A stretch of DNA of 64,000 nt from contig NZ_QSCM01000016.1 in NCBI RefSeq assembly GCF_003463065.1, positions 6,415 to 70,414 on the forward strand, given 5' to 3'. The notes beneath the pieces were generated by a model. That model did not search any database, was not told the origin of the DNA, and saw only the letters and a list, made by a program, of their open reading frames with translations. The stretch is from Blautia sp. OF03-15BH (GTDB lineage Bacteria > Bacillota > Clostridia > Lachnospirales > Lachnospiraceae). The first letter of the stretch is position 1, and every line of letters starts with the position of its first letter. Below are positions 25,136 to 33,897 of this stretch, piece by piece. Made by a program: the position numbers and the translations under genes.

Positions 25136-26308
25136 ATGGAATTTCATACAAAAGTGCAGTTCTTGGAGCAGCCGGAGCATGGACGGCGGACCATTGTGAT
25201 CAGTGACATCCACGCGCACAGAAGCTGGCTGGAAAGACTTTTGAAAAAGATCGATTTCAGTGAAAAGGATATGTTGATCATCCTTGGAGATATGATCGAA
25301 AAAGGACCGGAAAGTCTGGAAACGATCCGATATATCATGCAGCTCTGCGAAAAACATACCGTCTATCCTATGATGGGAAATGTGGATCTCTGGAGGATCG
25401 AGATGCTGCTTGCAGAGGACGGAAGCCTGGATAAAGAGCTTTATGAGACAAATGAACGGATGCGTCAGTATTGGAAAAATACCTTTTTTCAGGATCTCTG
25501 CCGGGAAGCAGGTGTGACCGTGGAACGGCCGGAGGATATTCCGGCGGCGAAAGCGGCGATCCTTTCCGGATTTCAGAAAGAACTGGATTTTATGAAGGAA
25601 TTGCCTTCCATTCTCGTGACACCGTCCTTCCTCTTTGTACATGGTGGTCTGGTCCATGAAAAACTGGAAGACAATTTTGAACTTCCGCCTTTTTCGCTTT
25701 TGAAAAACGATGATTTTATCAGCCAGGGAAAGCATTTTGATAAATATGTGGTTGTCGGGCACTGGCCTGTCTGCCTTTACCGTTCAGATATCGAGTGTTC
25801 TGCTCCGTACATCAGCAGGGAACAGAAAATCATCTCGATTGACGGAGGCTGTGGGATCAAGCGGGATGATCAGCTCAACGCCCTGATTATTCCGGATCTC
25901 TATACGGAAGAAACGGAATGGGAGAGCGTGGATGATTTCCCGGAAGCCATTATTCTGGAAGATCAGAAAGCAGGAAACACTTCGATCAATATCCGCTATT
26001 ATGAAAGCGGGCTTAAGATTCTGGAACCAGGTCCGGTTTTCTCTCTGGCTGAGCATGTAAAAACAGGGTATCAGCTGAAAATTTACAATGGCTTTCTGGA
26101 AGAACCACCGGTAAAAGGGAAAGAAAACACCTGCTGGGAATATACGGATTATCAGATCCCGCTGAAAAAAGGTGACAGAGTATCGATCCTGCAGGAAACG
26201 CCGGAGGGTACCATGGTGCGGAAGCGAGGCGTCACCGGCTGGTATTACGGGAAATTCCAGATCCAAAACGGAACAGACCGGAGGATCGTTAGCGAAAATC
26301 AAACATAA
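25136..26308 (+). CDS. Metallophosphoesterase (PPP-like phosphatase)
   Basis: This 390-residue protein has calcineurin-like motifs in order: VISDIHAHRSW, LIILGDMIEKGPES, YPMMGNVD, FLFVHGGLVHE and VVVGHWPVC, ligands for a di-metal centre. The layout is close to PrpE/ApaH-type serine/threonine or dinucleoside polyphosphate phosphatases. A C-terminal extension (about 300-390) ends in an SH3-like strand pattern (KKGDRVSILQETPEG...GWYYGKF). The ATG at 25136 follows AAAGGGA; the frame extends upstream without a site. It is followed 14 bases later by a HAD gene. Confidence 0.85.
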   Translation: MEFHTKVQFLEQPEHGRRTIVISDIHAHRSWLERLLKKIDFSEKDMLIILGDMIEKGPESLETIRYIMQLCEKHTVYPMMGNVDLWRIEMLLAEDGSLDKELYETNERMRQYWKNTFFQDLCREAGVTVERPEDIPAAKAAILSGFQKELDFMKELPSILVTPSFLFVHGGLVHEKLEDNFELPPFSLLKNDDFISQGKHFDKYVVVGHWPVCLYRSDIECSAPYISREQKIISIDGGCGIKRDDQLNALIIPDLYTEETEWESVDDFPEAIILEDQKAGNTSINIRYYESGLKILEPGPVFSLAEHVKTGYQLKIYNGFLEEPPVKGKENTCWEYTDYQIPLKKGDRVSILQETPEGTMVRKRGVTGWYYGKFQIQNGTDRRIVSENQT

Positions 26309-26322
26309 CAGGAGGATGAAAA

Positions 26323-26970
26323 ATGCTGGCAGTAATTTTTGACATGGATGGTGTGATCTTTGATACGGAGGCTATTTGCCTGCGGGCCTGGAGAGCCTGT
26401 GCCGAAAAATATAACATTAAAGATATGGACGCACTGCTTATGCCATGTATTGGCGGAAACAAACAGCATATGCGAGAGGTTTTCCGGGAACAGCTGGGAG
26501 AAGATTTTCCGGTGGATGCCTTTGATAAAGACGCACAGAAGGAATTCCGAAGGATCGAGAGAGAAGAAGGAATACCGGTGAAAAAAGGCGCCAGAGAGTT
26601 GCTGGCCTGGCTGAAGGAAAATGAAGCCACGGTTGGTCTTGCTTCATCTACGGCATATGATATCGTGGTACAGGAGCTTACCGATGCCGGTCTTGTAGAT
26701 TACTTCCATGCCATCACCGGCGGAGACCAGATCAGCCACAGCAAACCGGATCCGGAAATTTACCTGAAAGCCTGTGAAAAACTGGGCATTGATCCGAAGT
26801 CAGCCTATGCGGTGGAGGATTCCTATAACGGCATTCGTTCTTCCTACAGTGCCGGAATGAAACCCCTTATGGTGCCGGATCTCCTTCCTCCGACAGAAGA
26901 GATGGGAGAGAAAGCCTACAGGATCTTCAAAGATCTTTTTGAAGTCCGTGATTTCCTCGCAGGAAAATAA
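26323..26970 (+). CDS. HAD superfamily phosphatase, beta-phosphoglucomutase-like
   Basis: This 215-residue HAD hydrolase has motif I VIFDMDGVIFDTE, motif II LASSTAYD, a Lys in SHSKPDPEIYLKA and motif III YAVEDSYNGIRSSYSAG. A helical cap follows motif I, as in the PGM/Gph subgroup. It dephosphorylates or isomerises a sugar phosphate or similar small molecule; the substrate is not predictable. An AGGAGG site sits 7 bases from the ATG. Confidence 0.88.
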   Translation: MLAVIFDMDGVIFDTEAICLRAWRACAEKYNIKDMDALLMPCIGGNKQHMREVFREQLGEDFPVDAFDKDAQKEFRRIEREEGIPVKKGARELLAWLKENEATVGLASSTAYDIVVQELTDAGLVDYFHAITGGDQISHSKPDPEIYLKACEKLGIDPKSAYAVEDSYNGIRSSYSAGMKPLMVPDLLPPTEEMGEKAYRIFKDLFEVRDFLAGK

Positions 26971-26995
26971 TTTTCTATTTTTATTGAAAAATACC

Positions 26996-27024
26996 TTGAA
27001 ATCAGGGAGTTTTGATGTTATAAT
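26996..27024 (+). promoter_or_regulatory. tRNA promoter
   Basis: TTGAAA (26996-27001), a 17-base spacer and consensus TATAAT (27019-27024) lie directly before the tRNA. Confidence 0.85.
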
Positions 27025-27038
27025 GTACATCGAATCAG

Positions 27039-27112
27039 CGATGCGTGGCTCAGCTTGGTAGAGCGCTGCGTTCGGGACGCAGAGGTCGCAAGTTCAAATC
27101 TTGTCGCATCGA
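27039..27112 (+). tRNA. tRNA-Pro (CGG)
   Basis: A full cloverleaf: acceptor CGATGCG/CGCATCG (7 bp), D arm GCTC/GAGC, anticodon stem CTGCG/CGCAG with loop TTCGGGA (anticodon CGG), T arm GCAAG TTCAAAT CTTGT and discriminator A. CCA is not encoded. It would decode CCG proline codons. Confidence 0.95.
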
Positions 27113-27128
27113 TTCCTTGGCAGGGGCG

Positions 27129-27168
27129 CCGGAAACATTGGATTAACAGTGTTTCCGGTTTTTTTTTG
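27129..27168 (+). terminator. Terminator of tRNA-Pro
   Basis: CCGGAAACA pairs with TGTTTCCGG and is followed by a long T run. Confidence 0.85.
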
Positions 27169-27181
27169 TCTTTGCGACTGC

Positions 27182-27227
27182 GTTCATGAGCAAGTAGCGA
27201 AGCGGATTGAGAATGTCCGCTTTACCG
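27182..27227 (+). repeat. Dispersed repeat, copy 2
   Basis: Starts GTTCATGAGCAAGTAGCGAA and matches 6803-6849. It lies between the tRNA terminator and the tRNA remnant. Confidence 0.6.
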
Positions 27228-27230
27228 CTG

Positions 27231-27371
27231 TTCGGGACGCAGAGGGTGCTGCGTGCCAGTGGCACGCGTTTAGCACCGACCGAGCCGGAGGCGAGACCGC
27301 AAGTTCAAATCTTGTCGCATCGATTCCTTGGCAGGGGCGCCGGAAACATTGGATTAACAGTGTTTCCGGTT
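27231..27371 (+). pseudogene. Partial duplicate of tRNA-Pro 3' half plus its terminator, interrupted by an insert
   Basis: TTCGGGACGCAGAG (27231-27244) repeats the anticodon loop and 3' stem of tRNA-Pro. After about 51 extra bases, 27298-27371 repeats 27087-27160 (T arm, 3' acceptor strand and terminator) almost exactly at an offset of 211. The 5' half is missing, so this is not a functional tRNA. The second terminator also ends the convergent CorC-type gene. Confidence 0.8.
27245..27298 (+). repeat. Hairpin-bearing insert inside the tRNA remnant; related to 51815-51873
   Basis: The insert holds GCGTGCCAGTGGCACGC, a perfect hairpin, then ACCGACCGAGCC and GGCGAGACC. The reverse complement of 51815-51873 has the same order: hairpin GTGTGCCGGTGGCACAC, then ACCGACCGAGCC and GGCGAGACC. 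The same element therefore occurs in a chromosomal tRNA remnant and inside the mobile element. Confidence 0.65.
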
Positions 27372-27385
27372 CTTTTTTTGTCTTC

Positions 27386-28711
27386 TTATTCTTCTTCTGC
27401 GGGAGCCTCCGCATCTTTTGTCACAATTCCCTCGACTACCACATGTTGGTTTACGTCCAGCACATGGATATGAAGCGGTCCGCAGCTGCAGAGAAAGCTT
27501 TCGCCATCTCTTGGGATCCGGCCGGTGAGACCGCAGATGAAACCGTTGAAGGTTTCCGAGCCGTCATGCGGCAATTCCACCTGAAGTTTTTCCTCCACTT
27601 CTTCCAATGAGGCAGCTCCCTGGATCTTCCACTCCCGTTCAGAAAGCTGGATGATATCATCTGGTTTGGCGGCCTCCTCCTGATCGGCAAGATCACCCAC
27701 CAGAGCTTCCATAATATCATGGAGCGTGATGATGCCGCAGACACCGCCGTATTCATTGACAATGACATTGAAATACTGTCTGCTTTCTTTCATCTGCCGG
27801 AACATGGTGTTGGCCTTCATGCTTTCCGGAACAAAGGAAGCCTTGTCAGCCAGATTTTCCATAATGTATTTCCGGGTACGTTGGGGAGCACGGAAATAAT
27901 CCCTGGTATCAAGGACGGCTACCACGTTATCCAGATTTTCCTGGCAGATGAGATAATGGGTATGACGGCTTTCCTTGATGGTCTTTTCCCAGACACTGCT
28001 GTCATCATCCAGAGAGAGCCAGACGATATCCGGACGGTGGGTACAGATCTTTTCTACGGTAATGTCATTGAAGTCAAAAACATGCTGGATCAGATCGTGT
28101 TCTTCTTCCGGGATTGTTCCCTGCTCGGTTCCCTCCACCAGCATCATCCGGATCTCTTCCTCTGTCACCTGCTCTTCATTTTCATAAGGATCGATCCCGA
28201 AGAGGCGAAGCACCAGATTGCTGGAAACGGTGAGAAGTACGACCAGCGGAGTAAGGATAATGGAAGTCAGGTAGAGAAGCCAGGCCATATGAAGAGCAGT
28301 GGAATCCGCTTTTTTTACTGCTCTTTTCTGGGGGATCATTTTTCCGAAAACCATGGTGAAATAGGCAAGGATCAGAGTGATCAGCACCACAGCCACGGGA
28401 TGGAGAAGCTGCTCGGAATGAAAAAGTCCGGTGCGCTTCAGGACTTTTATCAGCGGTCCCGCGAAAGCATCTGCCGCCAGGGCGCTGACTAGGAAACTGA
28501 TGATGGTGACAGCCGCCTGGATCGTCATCAGAAAACGGGCCGGCTGCTTTGTGATCTTCGAGAGCTTCCTGGCCCGTCTGTCACCGTCTTCTTCCAGTTT
28601 GTGGATATTGGCCTCGGTAAGGGAGACGATGGCAATTTCCGCACTGGAAAAAACAGAATTTAAAAAGATTAAAAATATCAGCAGAAGAACTGCACCTATC
28701 ATATGTATCAT
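27386..28711 (-). CDS. CNNM/CorC-type hemolysin family membrane protein
   Basis: This 441-residue protein has an N-terminal DUF21 (CNNM) membrane domain with about four helices (residues 1-170, including LNSVFSSAEIAIVSLTE), a CBS pair (about 200-330; ICTHRPDIVWLSLDDD ... NVIVNEYGGVCGIITLHDIMEALVGD) and a C-terminal CorC_HlyC domain (about 350-430). Family members are linked to magnesium or cobalt efflux; the hemolysin name is historical. It is monocistronic and convergent with the tRNA region. Confidence 0.9.
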   Translation of the reverse strand: MIHMIGAVLLLIFLIFLNSVFSSAEIAIVSLTEANIHKLEEDGDRRARKLSKITKQPARFLMTIQAAVTIISFLVSALAADAFAGPLIKVLKRTGLFHSEQLLHPVAVVLITLILAYFTMVFGKMIPQKRAVKKADSTALHMAWLLYLTSIILTPLVVLLTVSSNLVLRLFGIDPYENEEQVTEEEIRMMLVEGTEQGTIPEEEHDLIQHVFDFNDITVEKICTHRPDIVWLSLDDDSSVWEKTIKESRHTHYLICQENLDNVVAVLDTRDYFRAPQRTRKYIMENLADKASFVPESMKANTMFRQMKESRQYFNVIVNEYGGVCGIITLHDIMEALVGDLADQEEAAKPDDIIQLSEREWKIQGAASLEEVEEKLQVELPHDGSETFNGFICGLTGRIPRDGESFLCSCGPLHIHVLDVNQHVVVEGIVTKDAEAPAEEE

Positions 28712-28825
28712 ACCTCCTGAGAATCTGTAAATTCCGGCTCTTCCGCATGCTGCAGGGCCGGACAGAAACGTTACACAGCCCTTATTATATCACAGGACTT
28801 TCCTTTCGTCAGTCATAAAAAGTGA

Positions 28826-28854
28826 TAGACTTCCATTGCAGGAACCGATATAAT
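28826..28854 (+). promoter_or_regulatory. Predicted promoter of alpha-galactosidase gene
   Basis: Consensus TATAAT (28849-28854) with a weak TAGACT (28826-28831) at 17-base spacing, 36 bases before the start codon. Confidence 0.5.
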
Positions 28855-28890
28855 AAAAATACAATACATATATGCGAAGGGAGAAAGAAA

Positions 28891-31080
28891 ATGGCAGTCA
28901 GATTTGATGAAAAGAAGAATTTATTTACACTTCAGACTACGGACAGCACTTATCAGATGAAGGTAGACGATCACGGGGTTCTTCTTCACACTTACTATGG
29001 GGCGGCAGCAGATGAAACAGACTTTTCTTATCTGATCGGACCGGAAGACAGAGGCTTTTCCGGACAGCCGGGGGACGAAAAAAAGAACCGCACCTATTCC
29101 ATGGATTACTACCCGTTGGAGTATCCGGTACAGGGAAACGGTGATTTCCGTGTGAAAGCGCTGAAGGCTGGTTTCGAGGGAGAAGTTCCGGCGTTGGATC
29201 TGCGTTTTGTTTCTTACGAACAGGGAAAAGGCAAATACAGTCTTCCCGGTCTTCCGGCACTTTTTGAGGCGGAGGCAGAAGAGGCAGAAACGCTGAAGAT
29301 CACGTTAAAGGATCGGGTGGAAGAGATCTATGTGACACTTTTCTACGGCATTTTTGAGAAGAAAAACATCATCACCCGTGCCGCTTCCATTGAGAACCGT
29401 TCCGGAAAAAATGTGGTGCTGAAACGTGCACTGAGCCTTGGTCTGGATTTCATGGAAGGTGACATGGATCTTATCCATTTTTATGGAAAACACGCCGGTG
29501 AGCGCCAGTTTGAACGCAGAAATCTGCCCCACGGCATCACGGAGATCAGCAGCAGCCGCGGCACCTCCAGCCATCACCACAACCCGTTTGTGATCCTTTG
29601 CGACAGAGATACCACAGAGGATTTCGGAAATGCCTATGGCATCTCCTTCATTTACAGCGGAGGCTTCCGAATCCAGATGGAAAAAGACCAGGTGGACGGC
29701 ATCCGTCTGGTGTGCGGCATAGATGACGAGGAATTTCTCTGGAAACTGGCTCCGGGTGAGAGCTTTGTGACACCGGAAGCAGCCTTAAGCTACAGTGAAA
29801 ACGGTCTGACCGCACTTTCTGATCAGTTCCAGAAGGCTTATCATGCCAATCTGATCCGCAGCCCGTGGAAGGATAAAAAACGTCCGACTCTGGTAAATAA
29901 CTGGGAAGCCACCTATTTTGGCTTCGATGCGGAGAAGCTTCTGAAGATCGCCGGTGAGGCAGCAGACCTTGGGCTGGATATGCTGGTGCTGGATGACGGC
30001 TGGTTTGGAAAAAGAGACGATGACAATTCCGGCCTTGGTGACTGGTTTGTAAATGAGAAAAAACTGGGCTGCACCATGAAAGAATTGGTAGACCGGGTGA
30101 ATGCCCTTGGCCTGAAATTTGGTATCTGGCTGGAGCCGGAGATGGTTTCTGAGGACAGTGAGCTTTACCGGATGCACCCCGACTGGGTACTCCAGATTCC
30201 GGGAAGGGAGCCCAACCGCAGTCGTAACCAGCTGGTCCTGGATCTTTCCAGAAAAGAAGTACGGGAATACATGAAGAAATTTATCAACGATACCCTTTCC
30301 TGTGCAAACATTTCCTATGTAAAATGGGATATGAACCGGAGCGTGGATAACGTATACAGTGCCGCAGATCCCACACTCAGCCAGGGGGCGGTCCGCCATA
30401 AATATGTCCTTGGCCTTTATGAGGTAATGGAAGATATGCTGACCCGTCATCCGGACCTTCTGCTGGAAGGCTGCAGCGGTGGCGGCGGACGTTTTGATGC
30501 CGGAATGCTGTATTATGCACCCCAGATCTGGTGCAGCGACAACACAGATGCCATTGAGAGACTCCGTATTCATTATGGAACCTCCTTCGGTTATCCTATG
30601 TCTTCCGTGTCTGCCCATGTGTCCGTTTGCCCGAACCATCAGAACGGCCGGGTAACGCCGTTCAAGACCAGAGGCATCTGTGCAATGCAGGGTTCCTTCG
30701 GTTATGAGCTGGATCTCAGCAAACTTTCTGAGGAAGATAAAGCAGAAGCCAGACGGCAGATTGCTGTGTACAATGAAAACTGGGAGCTTTTCCAGTCTGG
30801 TTCCTACTATCGACTGAACTCTCCCATGGAGAATCATGACTACACAGCCTGGAGTTATGTTTCAAAGGATCAGAGAAAAGCATCCTTAAGTGTGATCTAC
30901 ACAGACCTTCACGGCAATCCCAAACCGGTTCGCGTGAAACTGAAAGGCCTGAAAAAAGACGCCTCCTACGATGTGGACGGAACCGTGTATACAGGAGCCG
31001 CACTGATGAGAGGCGGCCTTCTGATTCCGAAACCTGCCTGCAATTATGACTCCTACATGGTCTGCATACGTGAGATCTGA
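28891..31080 (+). CDS. Alpha-galactosidase, GH36
   Basis: This 729-residue cytoplasmic enzyme cleaves terminal alpha-galactose from raffinose-type sugars or galactomannan fragments. GH36 signatures: LVNNWEATYFGFDAEKLL, MLVLDDGWFGKRDDD, GIWLEPEMVSEDSELYR, nucleophile Asp near 480 in YVKWDMNRSVD, and acid/base Asp near 550 in WCSDNTDAIERLRIHYG. It starts at 28891 behind GAAGGGAG; the frame extends upstream from a GTG without a site. It is followed by a MATE transporter 18 bases later. Confidence 0.95.
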   Translation: MAVRFDEKKNLFTLQTTDSTYQMKVDDHGVLLHTYYGAAADETDFSYLIGPEDRGFSGQPGDEKKNRTYSMDYYPLEYPVQGNGDFRVKALKAGFEGEVPALDLRFVSYEQGKGKYSLPGLPALFEAEAEEAETLKITLKDRVEEIYVTLFYGIFEKKNIITRAASIENRSGKNVVLKRALSLGLDFMEGDMDLIHFYGKHAGERQFERRNLPHGITEISSSRGTSSHHHNPFVILCDRDTTEDFGNAYGISFIYSGGFRIQMEKDQVDGIRLVCGIDDEEFLWKLAPGESFVTPEAALSYSENGLTALSDQFQKAYHANLIRSPWKDKKRPTLVNNWEATYFGFDAEKLLKIAGEAADLGLDMLVLDDGWFGKRDDDNSGLGDWFVNEKKLGCTMKELVDRVNALGLKFGIWLEPEMVSEDSELYRMHPDWVLQIPGREPNRSRNQLVLDLSRKEVREYMKKFINDTLSCANISYVKWDMNRSVDNVYSAADPTLSQGAVRHKYVLGLYEVMEDMLTRHPDLLLEGCSGGGGRFDAGMLYYAPQIWCSDNTDAIERLRIHYGTSFGYPMSSVSAHVSVCPNHQNGRVTPFKTRGICAMQGSFGYELDLSKLSEEDKAEARRQIAVYNENWELFQSGSYYRLNSPMENHDYTAWSYVSKDQRKASLSVIYTDLHGNPKPVRVKLKGLKKDASYDVDGTVYTGAALMRGGLLIPKPACNYDSYMVCIREI

Positions 31081-31098
31081 AAACCGGAGGAATGAGTT

Positions 31099-32445
31099 TT
31101 GAAAAAATCATATGAAATGGATATGTGCAATGGTCCGCTGTTGGGGAAAATCCTGGTTTTTACTTTTCCTCTGATGCTTTCCGGTGTGCTGCAGCTGCTT
31201 TTTAATGCGGCGGATATTGTTGTGGTGGGGCGCTTTTCCGGAGCCCACGCACTGGCAGCCGTGGGCTCCACCAGTGCACTGATCAACCTTTTGGTCAATG
31301 TGTTCATGGGCCTTTCCATCGGCACCAACGTACTGACGGCCCAGGGGTACGGAGCCCGGAATGAGGAAGATGTCAGCGATACGGTACATACATCTGTTCT
31401 TTTAAGCCTGGTGAGCGGCGTGATCCTTATCGTGGCCGGAGTCCTGTTTTCCAGACCTCTGCTGGAACTCATGGCTACACCGGAAGAAGTTCTGGGACAG
31501 GCAGCTCTTTATATGAAGATCTATTTCATCGGCATGCCGGCCATGATGGCATATAACTTTGGTGCGGCTATTTTACGGGCTATAGGAGACACCCGGCGTC
31601 CGCTGTATTATTTGCTGATCTCCGGTGTGGTCAATGTGATCTTAAATCTGATCTTTGTGATCATTTTCCGCATGGGTGTGGCAGGCGTGGCAACGGCTAC
31701 CGTGATCTCTCAGGTCATTTCCGCAGGCATGGTCTTAAAATGCCTGATGGGACTGGATGGCATGTGCCGCCTGGAACTTCACAAGCTGGCCATCCACAAG
31801 GATAAACTGCTGAACATTGCCAGGATCGGTCTTCCGGCAGGACTGCAGGGAGCTATTTTCTCTATCTCCAACGTGCTGATCCAGTCCTCGGTAAACTCTT
31901 TCGGAGCCATCGCCATGGCTGGAAACACAGCTGCCGGAAACCTGGAAGGCTTTGTGTATACCTCCATGAACTCGGTATACCAGACAAACTTAAGCTTTAC
32001 CAGTCAGAACATGGGAGCAGGAAACCGACAGCGCATGAAAAAGATCCTTGCGATCTGTCTGGTTTTCGTAAGTGCCGTTGGACTTATCATGGGAAACGGA
32101 TTTGTCTTTTTCGGAGAACAGCTTCTTGGCATTTACTCTTCCGACCCGGAAGTGATCCAATACGGCCTGAACCGGATGCATCTTATCTGTGCACCCTATT
32201 TCCTCTGTGGTCTGATGGACGTCATGGTAGGAAGTATGAGAGGAATGGGATATTCCTTCCTGCCAATGATCGTTTCCCTCATTGGAGCCTGCGGTCTCCG
32301 TGTTGTCTGGATTTTCACAGTATTTCAGTGGCATCGCTCCCTGTTTACGCTGTACCTGTCCTATCCGATCACCTGGACGATCACGGCGTTGGCACATATG
32401 GCTTGCTGGTATGTGGTGATGTATAAGAAACAACCAAATAACTGA
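31099..32445 (+). CDS. MATE family efflux transporter
   Basis: This 448-residue protein with about 12 transmembrane helices starts at TTG (31099), set by CCGGAGG 8 bases upstream. Family features include the N-terminal PLMLSGVLQLLFNAADIVVVGRF and the internal repeat GLPAGLQGAIFSISNVLIQSSVN. It exports drugs or metabolites using Na+ or H+ gradients. The substrate is unknown. It is probably cotranscribed with the alpha-galactosidase. Confidence 0.92.
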   Translation: MKKSYEMDMCNGPLLGKILVFTFPLMLSGVLQLLFNAADIVVVGRFSGAHALAAVGSTSALINLLVNVFMGLSIGTNVLTAQGYGARNEEDVSDTVHTSVLLSLVSGVILIVAGVLFSRPLLELMATPEEVLGQAALYMKIYFIGMPAMMAYNFGAAILRAIGDTRRPLYYLLISGVVNVILNLIFVIIFRMGVAGVATATVISQVISAGMVLKCLMGLDGMCRLELHKLAIHKDKLLNIARIGLPAGLQGAIFSISNVLIQSSVNSFGAIAMAGNTAAGNLEGFVYTSMNSVYQTNLSFTSQNMGAGNRQRMKKILAICLVFVSAVGLIMGNGFVFFGEQLLGIYSSDPEVIQYGLNRMHLICAPYFLCGLMDVMVGSMRGMGYSFLPMIVSLIGACGLRVVWIFTVFQWHRSLFTLYLSYPITWTITALAHMACWYVVMYKKQPNN

Positions 32446-32512
32446 TTGGTCCGAGGGGGGATGTTTGCGTGGAAGACATTGCCCCTCGCTTTATATGAGG
32501 GAGAAAACTGTT

Positions 32513-33886
32513 ATGAAAAAAATGATGAAGTTCTGTCTTTTCCTGTGTTGTATTCTTTTTATTTCGCTTCCGGTTCAGGCCCGGACCCAGGGAAATCTTC
32601 ATGCCCTGGTGATGAGCGGACGGATCTTGAGCAGGAAAAACGCAAACGATTTTTATAACCTGCTGAAAAAAACAAAGATACCGGAGTACAAAGTTTCCGG
32701 ACAGAACATCAAAAAGCTCTTTTATGAAAGCCATAAAAAGACAAAGCGACAGGATATTTTCGCAAGTATTGACAATGCTTTTAAAGGCAGCACCAAGAGT
32801 GATCTGAATCTCTTTTATTACGGAGGTCACGGAGGTGCAGCTGCCACAGCAGAAGGCTACGGTGGAATTTATCTGGGGGATGTGGTAAATAAAGAACTTC
32901 GGAAAACCCGGGTAAGCTGCAATGAACTTTTACAGACACTTCTGAAGTATAAAGGGAAATTCATTGTCATCATTGATAGTTGCAATGCGGATCTCATTCG
33001 AAAAGCAGCAGCAGAACTGAAAGGCAGCCAACGAAGCCGAATAGACAGAGATTTCATTTTTATCGCATCCTCTAATGAAAAGGTGGAAGAGTTTGGAACC
33101 CAGTTTACCGCGGCTCTTACAGATGCCGTTTCCACAAAATGGAAATTTTTTTGGGCAGATGAAAACAAGGATGGTTGTGTTTCCTGTGCGGAGTGGTTTG
33201 TGGCAGCCAGAAATAATCATAAGATTCTGGCCTGGTACAACCAGCCGAATATTTCTAGTGGAAATAGAGAACTGGGAAATTTGAAGCTGATTCAGTTATC
33301 ACATGTTAAGTTTCTGAAGAAAAGCCTGACGATGAAAAAAGGTCAGACAAAGAAAGTCAGCTATATCTTGAAAAATCTGGGCCGGGGAAGTCTGAAAGTG
33401 AGATTTTCTTCCTCCGATTCATCAATCGCGGCAGTAGATCAGAAAGGGAAGATTACACCGAAGAAAAATGGAAAAGTTACCGTAAAAGCTTATCTGGTAG
33501 ATGGCAGCGGCAAAAAATGTCTGGGAACAGAGGATAGCTGTGTTGTAACGGTTCAGGGATTTTCAACAAAAACTCCGTCAAAAAACACAGCAATGAAAGA
33601 CTTTCTGAAAAAAGTCCAGAAAGGTTCCTGGTGGGATTCCGGCTGGCGGACGAGTATCGGTTTCTATAACGGGTATGTTTTAACGGGCAATACCTATGGC
33701 GAGCAGACCGGGAAATACAAGATCCGGAAAGTACAGAAAACATCCTATGGTTATTTTATCAGCATTGAAGGATATGAAAACTACCGCTGGTATCGTTCCG
33801 AACCGAATAAACTTCGTTGTTATGCAGCGGCCACGGGGAATGTGGGAAGAAGAGAAGGAGCAGATTTTACACTTTTTGGATGTTAA
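32513..33886 (+). CDS. Secreted caspase-like (C14/metacaspase) peptidase with EF-hand-like loop and Ig-like domain
   Basis: This 457-residue protein begins at 32513 (GAGGGAG site) with a signal peptide (MKKMMKFCLFLCCILFISLP, cleavage near QA). A caspase-like domain follows with the catalytic His in LFYYGGHGG (about 103-111) and Cys in FIVIIDSCNADL (about 151-162). Within the domain an EF-hand-type calcium loop is visible (DENKDGCVSCAEW). A Big-2-like Ig domain (about 265-345) and a C-terminal domain rich in aromatic residues (about 360-457) follow. Calcium dependence, as in metacaspases, is inferred. The adjacent secreted acidic protein, 11 bases downstream, may be a partner or substrate. Confidence 0.82.
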   Translation: MKKMMKFCLFLCCILFISLPVQARTQGNLHALVMSGRILSRKNANDFYNLLKKTKIPEYKVSGQNIKKLFYESHKKTKRQDIFASIDNAFKGSTKSDLNLFYYGGHGGAAATAEGYGGIYLGDVVNKELRKTRVSCNELLQTLLKYKGKFIVIIDSCNADLIRKAAAELKGSQRSRIDRDFIFIASSNEKVEEFGTQFTAALTDAVSTKWKFFWADENKDGCVSCAEWFVAARNNHKILAWYNQPNISSGNRELGNLKLIQLSHVKFLKKSLTMKKGQTKKVSYILKNLGRGSLKVRFSSSDSSIAAVDQKGKITPKKNGKVTVKAYLVDGSGKKCLGTEDSCVVTVQGFSTKTPSKNTAMKDFLKKVQKGSWWDSGWRTSIGFYNGYVLTGNTYGEQTGKYKIRKVQKTSYGYFISIEGYENYRWYRSEPNKLRCYAAATGNVGRREGADFTLFGC

Positions 33887-33897
33887 AGGAGAATTTT

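Noticed and set aside
27101..27610. 169-codon frame spanning the tRNA remnant and the end of the CorC-type gene
   Set aside because: It reads through tRNA and terminator sequences and an opposite-strand gene.
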